Source of the DNA: Mnemiopsis leidyi
Taxonomy: Eukaryota; Ctenophora; Tentaculata; Lobata; Bolinopsidae
Assembly (NCBI GenBank): GCA_000226015.1
Contig: JH153850.1
Location: 434,066-460,718, forward strand
Direction of reading: 5' to 3'
Length of the DNA: 26,653 nucleotides
Position numbers and translations under genes: made by a program. A model generated the notes under the pieces. It was not told the origin of the DNA, ran no database searches, and was given only the letters and a program-made list of their open reading frames with translations. This document shows, in pieces, positions 1 through 9,378 of the stretch (within the stretch, counting starts at the first letter, position 1; each line of letters begins with the position of its first letter).

Positions 1-1035
1 CTAAGAAGAAATTGCAGACATTATCATCTTATAAAGAATAAATATTATCTTCTTTTCTCAAATATAGGCACAAAGAAGACATTTAATTTGAGGTCGGAGT
101 ATCAGCAAGGTGGACAATGAAACAGGACAGTACGAAGAATTCTAACTGCATCTACAGAATAGCTTAGTCAATTAGATGTCACGTAAACGTTGCAGAGTTC
201 GGCTGGTGGAAAATTTTGTGAAGAACAGTTTTGATGTGGCAGAAGAGGCTTTTTAAGGACGTGATGAGACATTTCAGCATGCTGCTCTGATTGGCGTTAC
301 AGTAACTATTTTCTGCGAAATTATGTTCCGGTGCTCTAGGAAGACGTAATTTGATTTACGAGGCAACGACGATCTTTCAAACGTTTATAGATATGACCCA
401 CGTCTCCAAATTTCTCACAGCTTCTCCAAATATCAAGTACATATCAACTACATATCTCGCCGAGAAAAGTGTTGCAAAATATAAGCCGTGATTTTCAATT
501 TCAATATCTATCTTGATTCAAATCGGTCCAAAATTTAAATACCTCATTTATACGGAATGACACTGCAAAGTGCACATGTCAATAACAACACCTTAACTTA
601 CATTTTGATTTAGACTCTTCAGCACTGGAGTCGAACCATTTTATAATATGGTTTCGACTCGTCAAAGAATTAACCTAATAAAGCTAAATTTCACAAAACG
701 TCTGAAAAAAGGTCTCTTTTATAGATGCATATGTTAATATAGACTTATCCTTAAATTTGACAAGTTTGTAGGCTGCCTGCAATTTCTAACCCTAATCTTA
801 CTCTTAGTGTGATTTTAATCATCCGAAATAAGTTATTTGAGGTAATTCAACGACCTTGTTGTTAATGTGACATAAATTTGTGTTAAACAAGGCTAAAAAA
901 CGAATAATTTCGACAGAAAAATTTAAACTTTTTTCAACACAACCGATAAATAACTGTTTGAGCACGAAATGGTGGTGTAATTTCAAGAGCTGGATTTTAT
1001 AGCTACAAATGTACGGTATCAATATCAAAAGTGGA
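1..1035. other. intergenic, no gene seen
   Basis: AT-rich sequence without a convincing open frame or exon. It contains an imperfect hairpin at 628-660, and a 16-17 base motif (AYGATAAATAACTGT-like) near 943-960 that recurs near 1280-1297. Confidence 0.5.
628..660. repeat. imperfect inverted repeat (hairpin)
   Basis: GAGTCGAACCAT at 628-639 pairs with ATGGTTTCGACTC at 648-660 with a single bulged base and an 8-nt loop. One arm, read on the minus strand, contains GGTTCGACTCC, which resembles a tRNA B-box, but no tRNA fold surrounds it. Confidence 0.6.
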
Positions 1036-1170
1036 CTTTATATTAGGGGGCTTTATATTAGGGGGCTTTATATTAGGACACTTTATATTAGGGGGCTTTA
1101 TATTAGGGGGCTTTATATTAGGGGACTTTATATTAGGGGGCTTTATATTAGGGGGCTTTATATTAGGGGG
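1036..1170. repeat. 15-bp minisatellite, nine copies, TTAGGGGG-containing
   Basis: Nine head-to-tail copies of CTTTATATTAGGGGG run without gaps. Copy 3 ends in GGACA and copy 6 in GGGGA. The unit length is a multiple of three, so both strands read open through the array as artificial pentapeptide repeats; these are not taken to be genes. Each unit contains the TTAGGG hexamer and a G5 run spaced every 15 bp. Confidence 0.95.
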
Positions 1171-1955
1171 CTGACCGGCAACATTTTGAAAATTCTCGGG
1201 ATAACCGTGCAGCACATTTTTGGCAAGTACTAACAAATCTTAACCGTGCTGGCTTGGAACTTGTAGATAAGAGTTGTCACAACTGATAAATAACTGTGAC
1301 ATCAATCCTATCTTAGCATTTTGACAACTTTAACGTTCGGTGCCATTATTTCTTGGTCAACCTTATATTATTATTTTGCCAACTTTGCCCGTTGCAAAGT
1401 TGGCAGATAGACACTTAAGCCTAAGGAGTAGGACGCAAAATGACCGCAATAGCCAACTTCACATACGGCTGATGAATCAACATGCTCCCTAATCGGCTAA
1501 TTTTAGAAGATATTCCTTCAAACACGATTTGAATGGTTTTCAGCTAGAATTACAAATGCCGCTAAATGCCGCTGCCGCTTTTCCGATTTTGCATTAATAA
1601 GCGGCAAAAGCGGGTGACATAAAGAAGTATGTCAATGACGTATCAACTATCATAGTAACATCGATTACGATTGTTGATCGATGATATGATAATGCCTATC
1701 GAGTTTGAGAAGCCAAATACGAAACCGTACACCATTCTCCTCTTTTGTCCTTTTGATTGAACAATCAGTCTTTTATTCTCTGATAATCATTCTCTGAACA
1801 ATCAGTCTTTTCTTCTCTGATAAATACTCTGCTAGCTACTATGCCCTTAAAACTAATATTTTGACTCTATCATAAAAACTGACATTAAAGGTATGCTTTA
1901 CAAGTTTTCCATGAATTTTCCATGAATTTCTTAAGTTTAATGGCATAAACTCAGG
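1171..1955. other. intergenic upstream of the cephalotoxin-like gene
   Basis: No coding signal is seen. It contains the perfect hairpin at 1377-1405 and short inverted GCCGC/GCGGC runs around 1558-1614. The promoter of the downstream gene probably lies here, but no TATA box or initiator can be assigned. Confidence 0.4.
1377..1405. repeat. perfect 12-bp hairpin, 5-nt loop
   Basis: TGCCAACTTTGC (1377-1388) is followed by the loop CCGTT (1389-1393) and the exact reverse complement GCAAAGTTGGCA (1394-1405). No neighbouring gene explains it. Confidence 0.85.
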
Positions 1956-2897
1956 ATGTTACAGCTATTGGTGGTTCTGATAGCTTTTGTAACAGTTTCA
2001 TCCGATTTGGACTGTACCAATAGTGATGTAGGGTACACACTTCCATGTAACCAAGACATAGACCCGTGGAAAAATACGAGAACAAAATTTGACACTTTGA
2101 TGAATGAAATTGAAACGTCGGATGACGGTACATTCTGGTCCAGTGCTCAAGATGTTAAGGAAAGTGTGGAAGTTGCCGCTGATGTCATAGATATAGCGAA
2201 AGAGGCAGCAGAGTTGCTGAAAGCTGGTGTTGGCGTTTTAGGAGTCTTAGGAGGCGCAGCGCAATTTGTTGGACCGATATTGGATATCGTCTTACTCTTT
2301 GCGCCCGTTTCTAAATCCGAGGAATTGAAAGCTATTGAATCTGGCTTTGCAAAATTGGGTGCAAGGACAGATGCAATAGCGTATAAACTGGACAACGTCC
2401 AAGATTCTTTAGAATGGAATGCAGTGGTTACTTTGTTAATCGATTTTGAAGGAAAAGTCGATTATACAATTAAAAAGTATAAACAACTGGCGGATGCAAT
2501 AAAGGCTGCTAATCCGTCTGAGGAATTACCCATCAAAGTTAAGGGACAAATCGAAGACCTAGTCGATGTTATTAAAAATTCTGCAGATATTGGTAATTTT
2601 CTGCAATTGGTCGATAACCTATTCAACGGTAGTTCTGATTTTACCAGAGGCAAAAATCTGTTGGAGATGTTTAAGGACGCAGTTGACAATGATTGCAGTA
2701 AGATTCTTCCTTTGGCATACAAACTGATTACCATGGTCAAGGACGCCCAACGCTTACAGTACTTCTACGAAATCAACCAACAGCTAATCAGCCCTCATGA
2801 CGATAAAGGCTATCCAAAGATGATATATAGCATGTACACAAAATCAATGGCTGCATATGAGAAGTGCACTCGAAACGCCGTTTCTAACGCTCAGAAG
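1956..2897 (+). CDS. exon 1: signal peptide and helical toxin-like region
   Basis: The ATG at 1956 opens a typical signal peptide (MLQLLVVLIAFVTVSS) followed by a cysteine pair and long amphipathic helices. The exon ends AAG|GTAAAC in phase 0 after 314 codons. The frame runs on to 2975 inside the intron, but that tail is not coding-like. The bases directly before the ATG are CAGG, which looks like a splice acceptor, so an untranslated 5' exon or spliced leader is possible. Confidence 0.8.
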
Positions 2898-5800
2898 GTA
2901 AACACGGTGGAAAAGCAATATCGGGGGATATCCTTCATTTTTAATCTGAAAATTAAAATGCTCAAAATATTGTAGCGAAATTGTCACTAAAGTCTGAAAC
3001 AGTTAACAATCATATTTGTTCTTTCACATATCATTTATAGAGAGAAATAGAGTTCTTAATTGACTAGTATTTTAAATTTGTATATAAATGGTTTCATCAC
3101 ACAAGTTAAGGTTCAATCGCACCAGTTCTAACTACTAACCTATGCGATAACATAAATAATCGCATCCCGGCAGACCGCCTAAAAGTCTGCCAAGAAGGTG
3201 GACTTAACTCAAGCAGATTGAAGGCCAAAAATCAGGCTCGAGGTAAACATGTAATAATGGTCGTTATTTTCTTCAGGAAATGGAAGTCCTATACAATGAT
3301 GAGAGAGAATTAGCTGACATCATTCAAAACATGGAATCCAAGTATGATATCTACACCTGGGCAACGATGAAGGAGAATAATAGGGAGAAAGACACGTTTA
3401 TTCTCGTAAACAATACAGCCGAATTAGATGTGCAACTCACAGGAATATCTGACGATGAGAAAGAAAAGCACCGCCTCACCCTATTTGTAGTCAGGAGATC
3501 TAGCAAAACACAAGTCGACGAAACAATCCGGCGGATAAAAAGTGTGCTGACGAAGGAAGTTGAACTTCCTAGATTTCATAGGGAAACTAATTTCACCTTG
3601 ACCTGGATGAATAAGCCATTCCGGCTAGAGTTATCAGACATAGTCCAAAATTCACTGAAAAAAGATGACGTTCTCAAATCATTAATTGAAAATAATCGAA
3701 TGACAATGGTCATGTTTGATGACAAAAGTAGCATTGATTTGACAGGATGGCATTTCAGAAGCGACATTGTCGTAACATTGCCATCGGTCCGAAGAAGGCG
3801 GCGGAGGAAGTCCAAGTTTAACTTTATTGTTGGATTCCTATTCAGCTTTAAAGAAGACTGGGACAGTTCGAAATGCACAAACGGTCATCTAAAAGATCTC
3901 ACGTTGGATGGAAGTTTATTCTACTGCCTTTGCGATATGGGCTATGGGGGCCAAGACTGTGATGTTTTACTGAATGAAAGTCCTGAATCTGAAGCAACAC
4001 TGAGTAGTTCAGTGCTGGATTTGATCGAAAACTACAAAGTCCCTGGCATGTTTGACTTACAAGATGAAATAAAGAAGGGGACGGTAAAAATCTTGCGCGG
4101 GATGGGAAACAACAAGCATGAGATCTTCTCACAGATAAAGAAGACAGGACATGACGTGGAAAAAAGTAAGAATGCTATCTTAGCTGCTCAATCTCTGATG
4201 CTTGATGAACTCAGGACAGATAGTGACAAGGTGTTAAGAGGACTGTCAGGACTTCAAGCGGCAATGGGGGTCGCTTTCGAAAGTGAGCGTAACGATAGGA
4301 TTTACAGGACAAACGAAGGGCAGAAAGTTGTGGTAAAGGCAATCAGTGACAGCAACAAAGTAGTCACTGACAACATCAAGCGTCTGACAGGAAAAGTCGT
4401 TGAGAACCGATACTTTAAACAACTCAAATTATACGTTCCAGTTTACCAGGAACAATTCCAGAAAGCAATAGGTTATGGGGATTACGCCGAGCAAGAATTC
4501 AGTGATTATCTTAATTGTCACAAACTTCCCCTACAAGCCGCCAAAGAGGCTGCGAAAAAGGCCAGTGTCGAGACAAGTGATTCTTTACTAATGGCCCAGA
4601 TGCAGATAAATATGGTCGATGGTTGCACTGAAGTTTACACGGACAAAATAAATGCAACTTGGGCTCAGTTGATGGAGGTGCATTTGGCGCTAACAACTAT
4701 GGAGCTGTGGCATATAGAATTTAAGATAAAAATGAGCTCCGACCCTTTTGAAAAAGATTATTTGAGTTACGAAAAGCATGAATTGAAGAAGAAGACAATA
4801 TCCGATACTGTCGAATTCAAAGAAGTTCTCAGAACAAGAAGCTGCCATGAATTCTCTCTCCCTGAATTGTTGGGTGGGGGTTGTGGGCCCTCCATTACCT
4901 TTCCCGGCCAGACAGTCCCTATGAAGTGCGAAGACCCCAATAACACCCTGATTCTACTATCTAATGGTAAACCAATTAAAGAGGTGCTCTGCAAAGCTGA
5001 CAGTATGTGGGCTGTAAATACAACTGACCTAAGATGTGTCACTAAATGCTTGCACGAAAACAAATACTACGATATTGGAGATAAGATTAGACTTCCAGAT
5101 GCTCCAAATGGTTTTTATTATGGCGATGAGAAAGGGAGTGAAGTAGCAGAAATAACATGTCTTACACCTCAGCTTAGCATTAGCACACTGGAAGGTATTT
5201 TTGAAGTTGATTCCTAAATACAAAACCCAAAATTTAAATTGTAGAGAGTAGCCAATCAATTAAATTGATATTTTCCAGCCTTGGGAACGTATTATGCAAT
5301 TCAAGGTAAAGCTAAACAATACACTCTTTAAAAAGCTTAGACAACTAAATTCCTTATATTTCCAGGGACAAAATACATGGAGGATCTTCGCGGTTCTTGG
5401 TCAATAGCTAAGAAAACAGACATAAACGAGTGTACAGTTCACGATTTTTGTAAGTTTGGCGGACATTGTAAAAACAACGAAGGTGGTTTTTCCTGCACTT
5501 GTTTGGCCGGTTATACAGTCGGATTAAGCGGCAAGTGTGAGGATATCAACGAGTGTGAGCACCTTGGAGTTGGATACAACAAGTGTTTGGTGCAGGACCA
5601 ACTAGGTACGTGCCAGGACAGAGACGGCAGCTATGGATGTACCTGTCTGGCAGGATCTTACACAACCCAGGATCACGGGGGCCAGGAGTGTGTGGCTTGT
5701 AACTGCAACCTTAGCGGAGTGACAAGTAAGGTGTGTGATGAGAATACTGGGGCGTGTTTGTGCAGCTTAAATGTGGGGGGACCTGACTGTGGACATTGCT

Positions 5801-6786
5801 TGACGGGTTACACAAACTATCCTTACTGTACCGAATGTGCTGCCGGTTACTATGACTACCCGAACTGCAAGAAATGCAGTTGCACCGACTCTGGTGTAAC
5901 GGCCCAGCAGTGCAACCCGTACACTGGCTCGTGTGAGTGCAAGGCAAATGTGGTGGGAAGTCAGTGCAGCCAATGTGCACATCACTACACATCCTTCCCT
6001 TCTTGTGTTCCTGTGGTAAGACATGGAACTCTGAGCAACTGGGGACCTTGGTCAAGCTGGGTGAATCAAGGCAGTTGTGGTGAATGGAACAAGGATGGAT
6101 ACCAGCAGATGAGAACAAGAACTAGAACCTGTCATGACTCCACCAAGACTATTCATGGAACAAGCTGTGCTGGTAATTTTTCTTCAAGTACACTTTTTTA
6201 AGTGTCTGCGATTAAGTGTTTTTTAGTTATGATGGATTAGTTATAATTAGTTATGTCTTCGTAGATTATAGTCCAGTTTTGAATGGAATCATCTTTACTG
6301 ATATTCCCTCATAAAAAATCAAATAAAGTTAACTGTTAGTGTTAGAGTACACTGCTCGTGCTAAACCGCACATTCTCAGGACACAGTTTGACAGGTGTCG
6401 AAACTCGATTCCAATATTTCTGCAAACACGTGACTGGGGTGTTCATTCTGTTGCCTGACAAGTATTGGGCCCCCGCCACAGGTAATCTCTGGATGGGGAT
6501 CAGACAGGGGGGTATAGAATGCACAACGTCAAATCCGACCTGGCGATCACCGAGTGATGAAAATAAGATATACGTCGAGTACGGAGACAATGGCTGCCGC
6601 AAATCATTCGACTGGACCAAACCAATAGAAATTCACCTCTACTCTGACTCATCAAACGATGTCTACATCTCTCGGATGGGAGCGATGATTGGGGGTCATG
6701 AGAAAGCTTGGTATTCTAGGTCTGGCGAGGGTTACGCGGTCATCGATAAAAGCACAAATGTTGGATGGCAACCTACTACCAGCTAG
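1956..6786 (+). CDS. secreted multidomain SE-cephalotoxin-like / jellyfish-toxin-like protein (five exons)
   Basis: Exons: 1956-2897, 3277-5194, 5279-5305, 5366-6172, 6380-6786. Intron phases are 0, 1, 1, 1, and the exons sum to 4101 nt, an exact multiple of three (1366 residues plus TAG). Domain order seen: signal peptide (about residues 1-17); helical region with a long glycine/alanine-rich hydrophobic stretch at about 70-108; second helical part; polybasic run at 486-492; EGF at about 513-541; further helical region; Sushi-like cysteines at about 837-901; two calcium-binding EGF domains (each opening DINEC); two laminin-type EGF domains; a TSP1 repeat (WGPWSSW); and a C-terminal domain that I do not recognise. 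The architecture matches the family named after the cuttlefish SE-cephalotoxin, whose N-terminal region is related to jellyfish pore-forming toxins. Many cnidarian members are known only from sequence, so a venom role here is inference; a matrix or developmental role is equally possible. Confidence 0.82.
3277..5194 (+). CDS. exon 2: second helical region, polybasic site, EGF and Sushi-like module
   Basis: The acceptor TTTTCTTCAG|GAA continues phase 0 from exon 1, so the ATG at 3280 is internal. A run of six arginines and a lysine lies at 3790-3810, an EGF-like module with six cysteines at about 3873-3960, and a Sushi-like cysteine pattern at about 4843-5038. The donor GAAG|GTATTT leaves phase 1. 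The frame closes at 5217 in the intron. Confidence 0.8.
5279..5305 (+). CDS. exon 3: 27-nt microexon
   Basis: The acceptor GATATTTTCCAG and donor CAAG|GTAAAG enclose 27 nt that keep phase 1 and read nine codons without a stop. The flanking introns are 84 and 60 nt. The downstream exon also joins exon 2 in frame without it, so it could be a cassette exon. Confidence 0.7.
5366..6172 (+). CDS. exon 4: calcium-binding EGF, laminin-EGF and TSP1 modules
   Basis: Acceptor TTATATTTCCAG|GG; donor GCTG|GTAATT. Two DINEC-type calcium-binding EGF domains begin near 5419 and 5542. Two laminin-type EGF domains (CNC/CSC starts, eight-cysteine spacing) span about 5690-6010. A TSP1 repeat starts near 6038 with the WxxWxxW tryptophan motif, a typical C-mannosylation site. 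Confidence 0.85.
6380..6786 (+). CDS. exon 5: C-terminal domain, stop
   Basis: The acceptor CACATTCTCAG|GAC continues phase 1. About 135 residues end at TAG 6784-6786. They are rich in W, G, Y and charged residues with four cysteines, and look beta-rich; I do not recognise the fold. Confidence 0.72.
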
Positions 6787-6882
6787 ATCTTCAATTTTGA
6801 TATCTCACTTATTATATCTCACTCATTATATCGGCAATACTTATCTGCTGAGTAGTCAGATAAACTCATCAACAAAATGATC

Positions 6883-6888
6883 AATAAA
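6883..6888 (+). promoter_or_regulatory. AATAAA polyadenylation signal
   Basis: The first AATAAA after the stop, about 97 bases downstream, is the likely 3' end signal of the cephalotoxin-like gene. Confidence 0.45.
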
Positions 6889-7107
6889 CTCATCTATAAT
6901 CTATATAATAACTTATATCTTTTACCAATTCTGCTTTTCGCACAGTCTCTTGGAATAGTCCTCAAGGATCTCGCTTTTATCTTAGTGTACTGCTAACAGA
7001 AGTATTAAAAAGTTAAGTTTAAACCTTTAATGTAACCTCCACATCTTTTCACTTTTGACTAAAAGTTCTTTGATAAGAAACAGCCAAGGTTAGTATGATC
7101 TCGTGAT

Positions 7108-7654
7108 TAGGAACCGACCGGTCCAGAATTTTGGCCGCCGGACCGGAAACGGCCGGAAATGGATCTTATTTCCGGTTAGCCGGATTTTGCCGGACCGGAA
7201 ACAGGTGTTTTTTATCAAAAAATTTGGGTAGCCGGATTTGGCTGGAGATTCTAATATACTGGTCGTTTTTTGATCGATAATAAATTTTGAAACTTAAAAT
7301 TTGATGAGTGGGACTGGTCCCAGTTAGTGGAACTACTCCAGTAAGTGGGACTGGTCCCAGTAAGTGGGACTGGTCCCAGTTAGTAGACTGGTCCCAGTTA
7401 GTGGGACTAGTCCCACTAAGTGGGACTGGTCCCAGTTAGTGGGACTGGTCCCAGTAAGTGGGACTGGTCCCAGTTAGTGGGACTGGTCCCAGTAAGTGGG
7501 ACTGGTCCCAGTTAGTGAGACTGGTCCCTGAAAAAATTTTATTTCCGGTTAAAATCCGGCAAATGGTTTTGAAACCGGACCGGAACCGGAACCGGATTTT
7601 GAAGCCGGATATCCGGCCGGAACCGGATTCAGCCGGATATCCGGTCGGTTCCTA
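7108..7654. mobile_element. hAT-type non-autonomous transposon (MITE), 547 bp
   Basis: The 14-bp terminal inverted repeat TAGGAACCGACCGG (7108-7121) has its exact reverse complement at 7641-7654. The target duplication CTCGTGAT is exact on both sides (7100-7107 and 7655-7662). An 8-bp duplication with TAGG termini is the hAT superfamily signature. Subterminal zones are packed with CCGG motifs in both orientations, as is usual for transposase binding regions. No transposase is encoded. The centre is the minisatellite at 7308-7529. Confidence 0.92.
7308..7529. repeat. 19-bp palindromic minisatellite inside the hAT MITE, about 12 copies
   Basis: The unit is GTGGGACTGGTCCCAGTTA, with the last bases alternating TTA and TAA to give a partial 38-bp higher-order pattern. 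The core GGGACTGGTCCC is almost self-complementary. A few copies carry deletions or changes, for example near 7327 and 7383. Confidence 0.93.
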
Positions 7655-7662
7655 CTCGTGAT

Positions 7663-9212
7663 TTTGAAAAAAGGACAAAAATGAGCTTTATTTCTTGAGC
7701 AAAGCTTTTGAAATGTTTTTCATTAAGTAATTTAATTAAGTTTGAAAGTTTCAAAAAGTTGTTTTTCCAAATAATATTTTTGTGGTGCATGTATAGTCTT
7801 CAAGAATTTGAAAACAAAATTCCTATGTAGTTTTACTTGAAATCCGACAACCATCGCTCGAGGGAATAAACATCCCCTTAAAGGGGAGGGCAGCGCATGA
7901 GTTTCAGGACTGACTTATCTAACTTTTTTATGACAACACTCGTAAATGTCATTGAAACTAAAGGAGCGAGTAAGTGAAGTTCAAACTGTTTTTAGTCAAA
8001 CTCGGGTCCTTCGCAGTTTAATGTTTATTGGGAAACATACCTATTTTTAGTCCTGGAATTTTTGCACTTTCTAAACTCATGACTACCGCCCCCACTTTCA
8101 AGGTCCCAAGCACCCTCTTTTGTTTTCAAAATTCCTGCCGAGGAGTCGTACTATGTAACAAAATATGACTGGTCAACAATTTCGAAAAAACTGTAAATAG
8201 ATAGAAACAAATACCTCCTAAGAATTCTGACGTCTATGGAATACCTTGTTACTTTTAACTGTGATATCCTAAACACACATGTGGTTGGAAAGTATAATTG
8301 TTTTTGTAAACATTAATACAATTATCTTTAACGTCTTATCATCACGTTTGATTATTTAAGGCTAGCAAGTTGAACCAAGTAAAACGTAACGAGGACAGAG
8401 AGAGAGTGACTTCATGGTGAAGCAGTCCTGGAGAGTGCAAAGAAAATTGTTTTTTTTTAATTTGAAGAGGACGGTGGCAGAACTTGTAATTTAAGTTGTT
8501 CGTTTATGATTACGCGTACGTATATTACAGGCAAGAGAGTCGATGACATCATAAGCTTTGAGTCATTACCATGAATGATACAGTTTTCGGATGAAAATAA
8601 TACAGGGCGAGCCAAAAAAGTCCGATTACATTTTCGTGAATAACCATCTTCTGATAAATACTTTTGGTTTAAGCTAAATAGATCATTGACCTAAGATAGA
8701 AAAACATCTGTGTCAATTCTTAAACTTTTATGGTATTTCTAGAGCCTATCAAAAATCAAACCTCCGATCATCCTTGGAGTTTTAACCGAAAATATCAATC
8801 GGAAGAGAAGTAATTCACGCAAATTTAATCGCAACTTTTTTTGCGTAGCCTGCAGCGAGAGATGTGTCATTGTCGTGGGCTTTAAAACGATTTTCTGCTG
8901 TTTTCTAAAACCCCAACTTTAGACATAGCGTGTCCGTTTCGCAATTTTTATAGAGTTTCTATTATGAGGACGAAGATTTATTACGCTTTCTATTCCTTGA
9001 TAAATTAAAAGTTTATATAAGTGCAAGAATAGTTAAATGCGAAAAACCTCATCCTTACTAATAACATATCACACTCAAAAGTAAAAAAATTTCTATTGAA
9101 AGTTATTGGGGAAAATATTGCCGATTATATAGTCATTTTTGGCGTAACTACCACAAATTTGTTAAAAACGTCACCATAATAATTTAAAAAGAGGGCATTC
9201 TTCGAATTTTTT
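7663..9212. other. intergenic, no gene seen
   Basis: AT-rich; all frames are broken by stops and no exon with paired splice sites was found. Confidence 0.45.
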
Positions 9213-9378
9213 TATGAATAGGACTATAATGTGCGCAAGCATCTTATTTAATAATCATACTTTCAACACTACTATTAAACATATAATTTGAGCCAGAAGA
9301 TGACAGGTGTTATACCTATTGAAAGATTGCATTTGTTACAAAAATTAGATGCTTACGTACATTACAGTCCTATTCATA
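9213..9378. mobile_element. fold-back MITE with TA ends, possibly Tc1/mariner-like
   Basis: The 32-bp arms 9213-9244 and 9347-9378 are inverted repeats with 29 matches, beginning TATGAATAGGACTRTAATG. Each arm starts at a TA dinucleotide, so an element at 9215-9376 flanked by a TA duplication fits Tc1/mariner insertion. The 102-bp interior has no coding capacity. The superfamily call rests only on the TA. Confidence 0.6.

Noticed and set aside
600-700. Possible tRNA gene on the minus strand (GGTTCGACTCC B-box-like sequence)
   Set aside because: No matching A-box at the right distance, no acceptor stem and no anticodon arm; the sequence is explained by the hairpin at 628-660.
1003-1236. Open frames on both strands with pentapeptide repeats
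   Set aside because: They exist only because the 15-bp minisatellite unit lacks stops in these frames; no start context, splice sites or family match.
7458-7661. Open frame of 67 codons on the plus strand
   Set aside because: Lies entirely within the hAT MITE and its 19-bp tandem repeat.
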